Assembly (NCBI GenBank): GCA_003663525.1
Contig: QMUF01000004.1
Span: forward strand, 1 to 25,351
Source of the DNA: Thermococci archaeon
GTDB taxonomy: Archaea > Methanobacteriota_B > Thermococci > Thermococcales > Thermococcaceae
Reading direction: 5' to 3'
DNA length: 25,351 nucleotides
Shown here: positions 16,022-24,434 of the stretch, in pieces
Layout of the letters: every line of letters begins with the position of its first letter
How positions within the stretch are numbered: position 1 is the stretch's first letter
Made by a program: the position numbers and the translations under genes
The notes under the pieces: generated by a model
What the model was told of the DNA's origin: nothing
Seen by the model: only the letters and a program-made list of their open reading frames with translations
Database searches by the model: none

Positions 16022-16798
16022 ATGAACTTTGATGAAATCCTCTACAAAATAGGAGAGATAGCTGAAAAATCAGGGGATTGGATTAAAAACACTCTAAGAG
16101 AACTGGCAAAACCAACGCCCTCTAAAACCTCTCCAAAATTCAAGCTTCTCAGAAAACTAATAAAAAGGGAGTTAACAGTTCACGAGCTATTGAGCTTAAA
16201 CCTTCAGCTCTCGTTTATTTCCTATCTCGTGCTTTCATTATTGGTCGTGGTTTTTTTTGGAGATGAACTCTACTTGGGATCTCTTTTTGTGGTGTATTTC
16301 CTCTATTTGAGATACATACTTCTTAAAAACCGTGACTTTTTCGTTGAAGTTGAGCCTTACAGATTTTTCTACTATGGGCTTACTGCAATAGGTTTTCTTT
16401 CCTTCTTGGGCTACCTCTTAATAAGAAGGTTTGCAAAGAATGTCTATTACTTCTACACCTACCTCATAGCTATTTTTGTCATTGTATTGGCCTTTAGGCA
16501 TATCTACAAATTGAAGTTCACTAGAGATTGGACGTATGGAATAGTAGAAGACATCAAAGGAGAGCTTGTGCTGGTAAGTGTTCACGATGACATACGGGCC
16601 AATGTGAAGCCCGGTAAATATTGGGTGGATAATACTGAGGATGTTGAAGTGGGAGACGTCGTAAAGATTCTCATAGAAGAAAGGATATTCAGGAGCTCCA
16701 TTCCAAAAAGGGTGCTAGAAGTTCATAAACCGAAACCTTCATCATCGGAAACTTCAACAGAACCAAAAGCTGAAAGTGAAAAGAGCACTAGTAAGTAA
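16022..16798 (+). CDS. DUF2101-like polytopic membrane protein
   Basis: A 258-residue protein that resembles the Thermococcales DUF2101 membrane family; function unknown. Residues 1-60 are soluble and basic. Three or four membrane segments follow between about 60 and 160 (LSFISYLVLSLLVVVFFG, LGSLFVVYFLYLRYILL, FYYGLTAIGFLSFLGYLLI, YTYLIAIFVIVLAF). Residues 170-235 make a small beta domain (TYGIVEDIKGELVLVSVHDD). A Lys/Ser/Glu-rich tail closes the chain. AGGTGAT at 16011-16017 supports the ATG at 16022, and the gap of 11 bp to the adhesin gene suggests it closes the pilin operon. It could be a membrane platform or accessory subunit, though it shows no similarity I can see to TadC/GspF. The tail overlaps a gene on the other strand. 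Confidence 0.75.
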   Translation: MNFDEILYKIGEIAEKSGDWIKNTLRELAKPTPSKTSPKFKLLRKLIKRELTVHELLSLNLQLSFISYLVLSLLVVVFFGDELYLGSLFVVYFLYLRYILLKNRDFFVEVEPYRFFYYGLTAIGFLSFLGYLLIRRFAKNVYYFYTYLIAIFVIVLAFRHIYKLKFTRDWTYGIVEDIKGELVLVSVHDDIRANVKPGKYWVDNTEDVEVGDVVKILIEERIFRSSIPKRVLEVHKPKPSSSETSTEPKAESEKSTSK

Positions 16799-17010
16799 AT
16801 AGAGGTATATGGCTCTCTTTTATAAGTTTTCACAAACCCCCTTCCATTCTTAATTACGAGAGGTTCTACGTCTTTAGAGGGTGGGTTGATAATAATTTCC
16901 CTCTCATTAAATCTGCAATCTAGATTAAGGCCATTACAGATTCTTTCAATAAACGTACATGCTTTTTTGTACTCTTTGATCTTTACATGATAATATATGG
17001 TGTAACCCAT
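16723..17010 (-). CDS. Conserved Thermococcales small hypothetical protein
   Basis: A 95-residue protein starting MGYTIYYHVKIKEYKKACTF. I believe similar MGYT-starting proteins occur in other Thermococcales, but I know no function. It has an alpha/beta look, with an INPPS loop near the middle, a KNGRGFVKTYKREPYTS stretch, and a hydrophobic YLLVLFSLSAFGS strand-helix near the end. I prefer ATG 17010 over ATG 17016 because relatives begin MGYT and GGGG then lies 6 bp upstream. The last 76 bp run antisense to the tail of the DUF2101-like gene, which is unusual. The residues after FGSVEV may simply be readthrough to the next stop. Confidence 0.6.
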   Translation of the reverse strand: MGYTIYYHVKIKEYKKACTFIERICNGLNLDCRFNEREIIINPPSKDVEPLVIKNGRGFVKTYKREPYTSIYLLVLFSLSAFGSVEVSDDEGFGL

Positions 17011-17139
17011 GTGCATCCCCTATTTACTTTATTACATAGTAAGAAAAGAACACTTAAAAATGTTTTTGTTTTATCTTTTATACGCTTAAATCCATGAAGG
17101 CGTGGGACTGGGGTATAAACGAGAGGGCCTTTTGAAAAG

Positions 17140-17508
17140 TTACTCTTCAACTTTTCTTAAGTCTATCCTTTTTATTCCCAATCTCTCGTAAACATTATCT
17201 GAGCTTATTATTTCTCCTCCGCAGTTTGCCGCATGGAATGCATCAAACACGTTTGTACTGTATTCCTTGATGTAAAGAGCGGCCTTTAGATATTTTGTGT
17301 CTTCTATGTTGCACATTGCCATAACGCTTGTTGTAATTTTAATAGGATCAAGATTATAGCGTTTGGCTAAGAGCATTAGCTCAATAAAAGTGACTTCTGA
17401 GGTTGTGATTTGACCTTTGTACTTATTAAGTATCTTTTTTGCATTCTCTTTTAACCAGTCATTTGGTTTTAGAAGAGCAAGGAAAAAATCTGTATTCGCG
17501 TAAATCAT
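17140..17508 (-). CDS. vapC: VapC toxin, PIN-domain ribonuclease
   Basis: A 122-residue PIN-domain protein, the usual size of VapC toxins, which cleave RNA (often tRNA or rRNA) when freed from VapB. The acidic metal-binding set is complete: D7 (MIYANTD), E43 (TFIEL), D89 (NVFDAFHAA) and D104 (IISSD). The start ATG overlaps the vapB stop by 1 bp (TAATG), and AGGAG lies just upstream inside vapB, so toxin synthesis depends on antitoxin translation. It probably has all residues for activity. It lies in a spacer between a surface-protein region and purine genes, a typical genomic setting for an acquired toxin-antitoxin module. Confidence 0.9.
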   Translation of the reverse strand: MIYANTDFFLALLKPNDWLKENAKKILNKYKGQITTSEVTFIELMLLAKRYNLDPIKITTSVMAMCNIEDTKYLKAALYIKEYSTNVFDAFHAANCGGEIISSDNVYERLGIKRIDLRKVEE

Positions 17509-17732
17509 TATAACTCCTCCAGAGCTTGCTTTATTATATCTTTCTTGAGTTCCTCAATTGATTTTTCTGGAAGTTTTTTTCCAATTTGCTCCAGTTCTTT
17601 TATAGGGTCTTTGGGCTTTGGGATTATTAATATTCCTTCTGGGGTTTCTACTAGGTATACACCTCCAGTAAATTTCTTTCTCATACCCTTTGGGATGTAC
17701 ACTCTGCCTTTGGAATCTATTTTCGATATCAT
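17508..17732 (-). CDS. vapB: VapB antitoxin, AbrB/SpoVT-type
   Basis: A 74-residue antitoxin. Residues 1-45 form a swapped-hairpin AbrB DNA-binding domain (SKIDSKGRVYIPKGMRKKF, then a GGVYLVETPEGILIIP strand pair). Residues 46-74 are a charged helical tail (PIKELEQIGKKLPEKSIEEL) that would wrap the toxin. The ATG at 17732 lies directly next to an 8-bp inverted repeat, and GGTGGG within that repeat acts as ribosome site. VapB-VapC complexes usually repress their own promoter, and the repeat is well placed for it. Confidence 0.9.
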   Translation of the reverse strand: MISKIDSKGRVYIPKGMRKKFTGGVYLVETPEGILIIPKPKDPIKELEQIGKKLPEKSIEELKKDIIKQALEEL

Positions 17733-17761
17733 TTTCCCACCATATAAGAATAAGTGGGAAA
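17733..17761 (-). promoter_or_regulatory. Operator-like inverted repeat at the vapBC promoter
   Basis: TTTCCCAC (17733-17740) and GTGGGAAA (17754-17761) are perfect inverted arms with 13 bp between. On the minus strand the TATA-like ATTTAAATAG is just upstream of the repeat, and the proximal arm abuts the vapB ATG and contains its ribosome site. Binding here would block both transcription start and translation. A related half-site, TTTTCCAC, lies at 17772-17779. Confidence 0.6.
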
Positions 17762-17767
17762 CTATTT

Positions 17768-17787
17768 AAATTTTTCCACAAAAATTT
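17768..17787 (-). terminator. AT-rich hairpin at the end of guaAA
   Basis: AAATTTTT and AAAAATTT form perfect 8-bp arms around a CCAC loop and overlap the guaAA stop codon. On the minus strand the hairpin contains T5 runs. It could end guaAA transcription, but the same bases also lie just upstream of the vapB promoter, so it may instead be promoter sequence. Confidence 0.4.
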
Positions 17788-18352
17788 AAAGTTCTCCACA
17801 GAGCTCGGCAAAGTTCCTATAGATTTCGCTTCCCTTTTTCGTGTGTGCCACTTCTGGGTGGAACTGCACTCCATAAATTGGCAATTTCTTGTGTTTCATG
17901 GCCTCAACAAGGCAGAACTCACTCTTAGCTAAAAGTTCAAACTCTTCTGGAAGTTCTTTAACCTCGTCCATGTGACTTTCCCAAACCTTAAGCTTTTCTG
18001 GAACTCCTTTGAAAATGTCGTTCTCCTTAATTATCTCAACCTCAACGAGGCTGTATTCGGCTTTTTCTCCCCTACCTACTTTACCACCAAAGTACTTTGC
18101 TATAAGCTGGTGTCCCAGACAAATCCCTAAGATTGGCACATTAAGTTCCTCGTAGTGCTCTAGGATTGTTTCACAGTTTCCCGTTCTTTCCAAAGTTGGG
18201 CCGCCTGAAAAGATTATACCCTTTGGGTTCATCGACTTTATTTCTTCTAGGGGTGTGGTGTTTGGGATTATCTTAGCCTCAACGCCAAGATACCTCAAAG
18301 TTCTCCAGATCCTGTGCACATATTGCCCGTGGTTATCCATTATGATTATCAT
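17786..18352 (-). CDS. guaAA: GMP synthetase, glutamine amidotransferase subunit
   Basis: Releases ammonia from glutamine for the amination of XMP to GMP by its partner GuaAB. In archaea the two activities are on separate chains. The 188-residue protein is a class I amidotransferase with nucleophile C78 in [11 protein letters not shown] and the His-Glu pair in QFHPEVAH (H165, E167). It starts [20 protein letters not shown], nearly as in other Thermococcales. GGAGG lies 7 bp before the ATG. In related genomes guaAA and guaAB are adjacent; here a MNT gene and a HEPN remnant stand between them. The HEPN remnant stop codon overlaps this start in an ATGA arrangement. Confidence 0.95.
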   Translation of the reverse strand: MIIIMDNHGQYVHRIWRTLRYLGVEAKIIPNTTPLEEIKSMNPKGIIFSGGPTLERTGNCETILEHYEELNVPILGICLGHQLIAKYFGGKVGRGEKAEYSLVEVEIIKENDIFKGVPEKLKVWESHMDEVKELPEEFELLAKSEFCLVEAMKHKKLPIYGVQFHPEVAHTKKGSEIYRNFAELCGEL

Positions 18353-18444
18353 TTTGAATCCTCCAAAAATCCCTTTTTAAGGAGTTCTTCGCTGGCCTCC
18401 AAGCTTTTTTGGGCTTTCTTTATTAGTGCTTCAAAATTATTCAA
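18349..18444 (-). pseudogene. Truncated HEPN-domain toxin gene
   Basis: Directly after the MNT gene, a minus-strand frame from TTG 18444 encodes 31 residues: LNNFEALIKKAQKSLEASEE and then [11 protein letters not shown]. This matches the N-terminal helix of HEPN proteins, which usually continue with an Rx4-6H active site much further on; that part is absent. The last codons (LEDSK) are spelled by the guaAA leader TTGGAGGATTCAAAATG, so the HEPN reading frame appears to break off at GGATTT and run into the guaAA ribosome site. HEPN and MNT genes form a common archaeal toxin-antitoxin pair, so I read this as a pair whose toxin was lost by deletion. Confidence 0.65.
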
Positions 18445-18751
18445 CTTTGATTCCCTCCCTTTTCACATTTTGCAAAAATAGGGAGTCAGAAGATGTAAAA
18501 ATCCTCTTCGGATAGTCTATTATGGATACAATCCTTTCATATTTGAGACTTAGCTCTGCTGCAATTTCCATAATTTTTTCATATTCTTCAAGGTTTAGTT
18601 TTTCTTTTACCACCAGAAGAATATCCACGTCACTTCTGGTGGAGTAATCTCCCCTAGCATAGGAGCCATAAAGAATGATTTCTTCGAGCTTGTCTCCCAA
18701 GATGGAACGAACTTTCTCTCTTAATTCTTTCAAGAGTGCTTGAATGCTCAT
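18437..18751 (-). CDS. MNT-type nucleotidyltransferase (HEPN/MNT antitoxin)
   Basis: A 104-residue minimal nucleotidyltransferase. It has the MNT signature G29-S-Y-A-R-G34 followed by S40-D41-V-D43 (the residues that bind metal and nucleotide). In HEPN/MNT systems such proteins neutralise the HEPN RNase, in some cases by adding AMP to it. I start it at ATG 18751 (MSIQALLKELREK) because a longer frame to 18799 overlaps guaAB and starts with a hydrophobic stretch unlike the family. The catalytic motif is intact, yet its partner HEPN gene is cut to 31 codons. It may therefore be an orphan antitoxin or act on a HEPN protein encoded elsewhere. Confidence 0.88.
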   Translation of the reverse strand: MSIQALLKELREKVRSILGDKLEEIILYGSYARGDYSTRSDVDILLVVKEKLNLEEYEKIMEIAAELSLKYERIVSIIDYPKRIFTSSDSLFLQNVKREGIKVE

Positions 18752-18795
18752 TAACCGCACCACTGAAAATTTAGTTGAAAAGTAAATAAACATTA

Positions 18796-19719
18796 TCACT
18801 CGAACTCAATCGTTGCTGGAGGCTTGTTCGTTATGTCGTAGAGAACCCTTCCCACCTGTGGAATTTCGCTCGTTATCCTAAATGCTATTCTTTGTAGCAC
18901 TTCAAATGGAACATTCATGGCATTTGCAGTCATTCCGTCCAAGCTCTCAACCACTCTAACTGCTATTGTCTCTTTGTAGGCCCTTATGTCCCCTTGCACA
19001 CCGACGGTTTTGACCCCCAAAAGCACAGCAAAGGCCTGCCATGGTTTAAGGCCTGCGTTTTCAATTTCTTCTTCCACTATGGCGTTTGCCTCCCTTACTA
19101 TCGCAACCTTCTCTGGCGTTACTTCTCCTAGGACCCTCACGGCCAATCCTGGACCTGGGAATGGCATTCTGTGGTATATTTTCTCAGGAAGGCCAAGTTG
19201 CTTTGCAACTTCTCTCACTTCATCTTTGTAAAGGTCCCTTAAAGGTTCAATGAGCTTGAGGTTTAACCTCTCAGGAAGCCCGCCCACATTGTGGTGGCTT
19301 TTTATTTTTCCTTGGCTCTCAATCCAGTCTGGAGCTATCGTGCCTTGGATAAGAAAATCTGCATCTATTTCATTGGCAACCTCTTCAAACACATCTATGA
19401 AGGTCTTGCCTATTATTTTTCTTTTCTCTTCTGGATCTGTTACGCCTTTAAGTGAGGTGAAAAATCTCTCTTGTGCATCTACGTAAATTAGATTTAAGCC
19501 AAATTCCTCTTTAAATGTCTTTATAACAAATTCTGGTTCTCCTTTTCTGAGAAAGCCAGTGTTCACAAAGACTGCGTAGAGTTTATCGCCAATGGCGTTG
19601 TATGCTAGGATGGCTGCTGTGGAGCTATCCACACCCCCGCTTAGAGCTATTATAGCTTTTTTCTCTCCTACAGTCTCTTTAATCTCTTTAACCTTCTCTT
19701 CAATGAATTTTTCCCACAT
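18796..19719 (-). CDS. guaAB: GMP synthetase, PP-ATPase subunit
   Basis: Adenylates XMP and transfers ammonia to give GMP, together with GuaAA. The 307-residue protein has the PP-loop SGGVDSS (27-33), and the C-terminal dimerisation part includes [18 protein letters not shown] and ends [13 protein letters not shown] as in all GuaA enzymes. I chose ATG 19719 ([10 protein letters not shown]), preceded by GGTGA. The frame extends to 19737 but lacks a better start. Its promoter carries two purine-type palindromes, at 19734-19745 and 19776-19787. It lies directly upstream of the MNT gene on the same strand. Confidence 0.95.
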   Translation of the reverse strand: MWEKFIEEKVKEIKETVGEKKAIIALSGGVDSSTAAILAYNAIGDKLYAVFVNTGFLRKGEPEFVIKTFKEEFGLNLIYVDAQERFFTSLKGVTDPEEKRKIIGKTFIDVFEEVANEIDADFLIQGTIAPDWIESQGKIKSHHNVGGLPERLNLKLIEPLRDLYKDEVREVAKQLGLPEKIYHRMPFPGPGLAVRVLGEVTPEKVAIVREANAIVEEEIENAGLKPWQAFAVLLGVKTVGVQGDIRAYKETIAVRVVESLDGMTANAMNVPFEVLQRIAFRITSEIPQVGRVLYDITNKPPATIEFE

Positions 19720-19733
19720 GAGCGTCACCTTCA

Positions 19734-19787
19734 ACATAAAATTGTAAAATTTACTTTAAAAAATTTGTTATTTAAACAAAAAAATGT
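19734..19787 (-). promoter_or_regulatory. guaAB promoter with two purine-type palindromes
   Basis: ACATAAAATTGT at 19734-19745 and ACAAAAAAATGT at 19776-19787 each differ at one position from the ACAT-N4-ATGT pattern seen at purP and guaB. Their centres are 42 bp apart, about four helical turns. A TATA-like TTTTTTAAAGT (minus strand, about 19753-19763) lies between them. The proximal site overlaps the likely transcription start and leader. Function as repressor sites is inferred. Confidence 0.55.
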
Positions 19788-19792
19788 GAAAA

Positions 19793-21259
<1,467 letters not shown>

Positions 21260-21271
21260 TCACCCTTTTTA

Positions 21272-21283
21272 ACATAAGAATGT
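21272..21283 (-). promoter_or_regulatory. guaB promoter palindrome (purine box candidate)
   Basis: ACATAAGAATGT is a perfect ACAT-N4-ATGT palindrome, 28-39 bp upstream of the guaB ATG. A TATA-like CTTTAAAAG (minus strand, 21290-21298) lies just upstream of it, so the palindrome covers the expected transcription start. I see no second copy 42 bp away here, unlike at guaAB and purP. Confidence 0.5.
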
Positions 21284-21314
21284 AGAGTGCTTTTAAAGTT
21301 TATCCTCCTAGAAG

Positions 21315-21335
21315 ACCCCTTCCGAAAGGTGGGGT
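21315..21335. repeat. Stem-loop upstream of guaB, possible IS605-type hairpin
   Basis: ACCCC-TT-CC, loop GAA, then AGG-TG-GGGT makes a stem with one small internal mismatch, followed by AGTTCACCC. On the minus strand it reads GGGTGAACTACCCC and on, a wording I associate with the hairpins next to IS605/TnpB elements. It sits in the 268-bp spacer between guaB and the gene upstream; otherwise I see nothing in that spacer except the guaB promoter. Confidence 0.3.
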
Positions 21336-21512
21336 AGTTCACCCTATGTTAATCCTTGCGATGATATTTTTAGTAAAAACCAACTTTCTGGGTGTAAGAT
21401 CATAATAAAATTGAAAAAAACAACGTTTACTTTTGCTCCCTTTTCCGAAGTTATCAAATAAGCACGTTTTGGATAGAACAGGTAGTACATATCTCTTTCT
21501 TCCTGTGTTGAG

Positions 21513-22667
21513 CTATTCTTCTATCACCTCTATTTTTTCCTTAAAAACGATGTTTTTCTTTTTCAACTCTCCAATTATTTTTTTGAATATCTTATGATCT
21601 CGACCAAGGTACTCTGGTGGATTTACCCCGGGGTTTCTATATTCTCCCCAAGCCACTAAACGGGCCACAATGGCGCATGGATAAGCTGTTGTACGAGCTA
21701 TGGAAGTCGTTTTAGTTTCCTCGTCATAATAATCTAATAAGTTATACGTATACCGTAATTTCTTCTGGTCTTTTTTCCCTTCTATAATTATTCTCATAAC
21801 AGTAAGGTCTCTTTCACCTTCTTTCAATTTCAGCTTTGAAGAGAATAATTTAGCAGTGAGGTCAAAGGGTCTGACTTTCACACCATTTACCTCTATGGGT
21901 TCTTTATTGAAAAAGCCAGTTTCCCTTAGCATATGCATTTTTTCTGCATGCCCGGGATAACGTAAACTCTTTTCTTTCATATAAGGGGCATTAATGGTAT
22001 AGAGCAGACTGCAAAGTGTGTCGGTATTAAAAGCCTCCAATGTCCCGATTTCTGGAAAGTCAATCAATTCAACATCAGAAAGGGCCGGTTTTTCAACAAT
22101 TTTTCCACATTCTTTGAACCTTGCCGGTGTTAGATATTCGTCTATTAGGCCTTCCGGCGACCATGTAATCTTATACTCGTACGGCCATTCTCTTTTTTCG
22201 GGAAGGGATCCTACTAAGATTAACACCTTTTCAGTTTTATCAAGTAGACTGTCCACATAACCTACAATTAAATTACTCATTCCGGGTGATACCCCCATAT
22301 TGATCACTGCAGTAACCCCATTTTCTTTTGCTAGCTTGTCTAAGGCCAAAAAATCCTCACGCTCAGAAGATTCCCAGGAAATGTCAACTATGTTTTTCTT
22401 AGCTTTGAAGACAGAACGCAACACGGCCTCTGCCATACTCCATGGCACTGCCCCAATTACTATCTCTTGGTCAGTTACTACCTTCTTAATCTCTTCTGGC
22501 TTAGATAAATCTGCTACTACGCCTTTTATGTTTGTTTCACTAGCCAATTCATCTAACCTCTTTTTATTTGCATCCACAACAGTTACCTCGAAGTCCTTTG
22601 CAAGTTCTTTGGCGATTACACTACCTACCAAGCCACATCCTAATACAACTGCTTTCAATGCTACCAC
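21513..22667 (-). CDS. Saccharopine dehydrogenase-family oxidoreductase
   Basis: A 384-residue NAD(P)-dependent oxidoreductase. The N-terminus is a Rossmann fold with the dinucleotide motif VLGCGLVGSVIAKEL and an acidic residue after the second strand (VTVVDANKKRL). The C-terminal domain (from about residue 125) has the saccharopine dehydrogenase-like features INMGVSPGMSNL and AFNTDTLCSLLYT. The true substrate is uncertain: such enzymes act on saccharopine, but in Thermococcales lysine synthesis uses another route, so a different amino acid or polyamine substrate is possible. The start is GTG 22667; a TTG at 22658 would remove three residues. GATTAAATATAC at about 22691-22702 (minus strand) is a good promoter. 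It is probably transcribed alone. Confidence 0.8.
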   Translation of the reverse strand: MVALKAVVLGCGLVGSVIAKELAKDFEVTVVDANKKRLDELASETNIKGVVADLSKPEEIKKVVTDQEIVIGAVPWSMAEAVLRSVFKAKKNIVDISWESSEREDFLALDKLAKENGVTAVINMGVSPGMSNLIVGYVDSLLDKTEKVLILVGSLPEKREWPYEYKITWSPEGLIDEYLTPARFKECGKIVEKPALSDVELIDFPEIGTLEAFNTDTLCSLLYTINAPYMKEKSLRYPGHAEKMHMLRETGFFNKEPIEVNGVKVRPFDLTAKLFSSKLKLKEGERDLTVMRIIIEGKKDQKKLRYTYNLLDYYDEETKTTSIARTTAYPCAIVARLVAWGEYRNPGVNPPEYLGRDHKIFKKIIGELKKKNIVFKEKIEVIEE

Positions 22668-22690
22668 GTCCTTGATCTTGTTAGAGTAAG

Positions 22691-22703
22691 TGTATATTTA
22701 ATC
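22691..22703 (-). promoter_or_regulatory. TATA-like promoter of the saccharopine dehydrogenase-like gene
   Basis: On the minus strand this is GATTAAATATACA, a strong match to the archaeal TATA box, about 30 bp before the GTG at 22667, giving a very short leader. No ACAT-N4-ATGT palindrome is present here, so the gene seems outside the purine control seen on both sides. Confidence 0.5.
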
Positions 22704-22756
22704 TTTGCTTGTTAATGGGCCTAATGTTTTGCCAGTTCGTTTTAAGAATAGCAAAA

Positions 22757-23819
<1,063 letters not shown>

Positions 23820-23824
23820 TAAAG

Positions 23825-24418
23825 TTAGATGGCTTTTCCAAGGAAGTACTCGTGGACTCTTGTGTCATTAGTGAGCTCTGAGTGGAACTCGAGTCCAATT
23901 AGGTTCTCTTGCTCTACTCCAACGATCCTATCCCCAAGCCATGCTATGGGCTTCACTTTATTGCTAAGAAGCTCAATGATCCTCGGGGCACGTATGAAAA
24001 CCCCTATAAATGGTTCGGAACTAAATGCCAGCTTCAATGGTGCTTCAAAGCTGTCGACTTGCCTCCCATAAGCGTTTCTGTTAACCTTAACATCAAGAAG
24101 CCCTAGGAATTTCTGCTCTTGCGTGCCACCCATTACCTCCTTGGAGAGCATTATCAAGCCGGCACATGTTCCCATTATCGGAAGTCCCTCTTCACCGAGC
24201 TTCTTAACTAACTTGAAGAGACCGTTCTTCTGCATCAGCCGGGATATGGTTGTGCTCTCTCCACCGGGGATAATTATGCCATTCACTTCTCTTAACTGCT
24301 CTGGCTTTTTGACCCACAAGGCCTCTCCATTAATGTTCATTCGCTCCATGGCCTTTTTTGTGGCCTCTATATGCTCACTTACGGCTCCTTGGACCCCAAT
24401 TACGCCCACTTTTATCAT
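23825..24418 (-). CDS. pdxT: Pyridoxal 5'-phosphate synthase, glutaminase subunit
   Basis: Hydrolyses glutamine and channels ammonia to PdxS to form pyridoxal 5'-phosphate from ribose 5-phosphate and glyceraldehyde 3-phosphate. The 197-residue protein starts MIKVGVIGVQGAVSEHIEA. It has the PdxT GGESTT motif near residue 52, the catalytic cysteine in MGTCAGLI and the His-x-Glu in EFHSEL. The ATG at 24418 follows GGAGGAG; an upstream ATG frame to 24481 runs into pdxS and looks unlike the family. It starts 16 bp after the pdxS stop, so the two form one operon. Confidence 0.95.
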   Translation of the reverse strand: MIKVGVIGVQGAVSEHIEATKKAMERMNINGEALWVKKPEQLREVNGIIIPGGESTTISRLMQKNGLFKLVKKLGEEGLPIMGTCAGLIMLSKEVMGGTQEQKFLGLLDVKVNRNAYGRQVDSFEAPLKLAFSSEPFIGVFIRAPRIIELLSNKVKPIAWLGDRIVGVEQENLIGLEFHSELTNDTRVHEYFLGKAI

Positions 24419-24434
24419 TATGTCTCCTCCGAAA

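Noticed and set aside
8767..16798. Archaellum (fla/arl) operon
   Set aside because: No ArlB-type flagellin, ArlH, ArlI or ArlJ is present. The large, varied ectodomains and DUF2341 region do not fit an archaellum; a pilus-like or pseudopilus assembly fits better.
17554..17874. 106-residue minus-strand frame across vapB and the end of guaAA
   Set aside because: Out of frame with both assigned genes and unlike any known protein; vapB fits AbrB antitoxins clearly.
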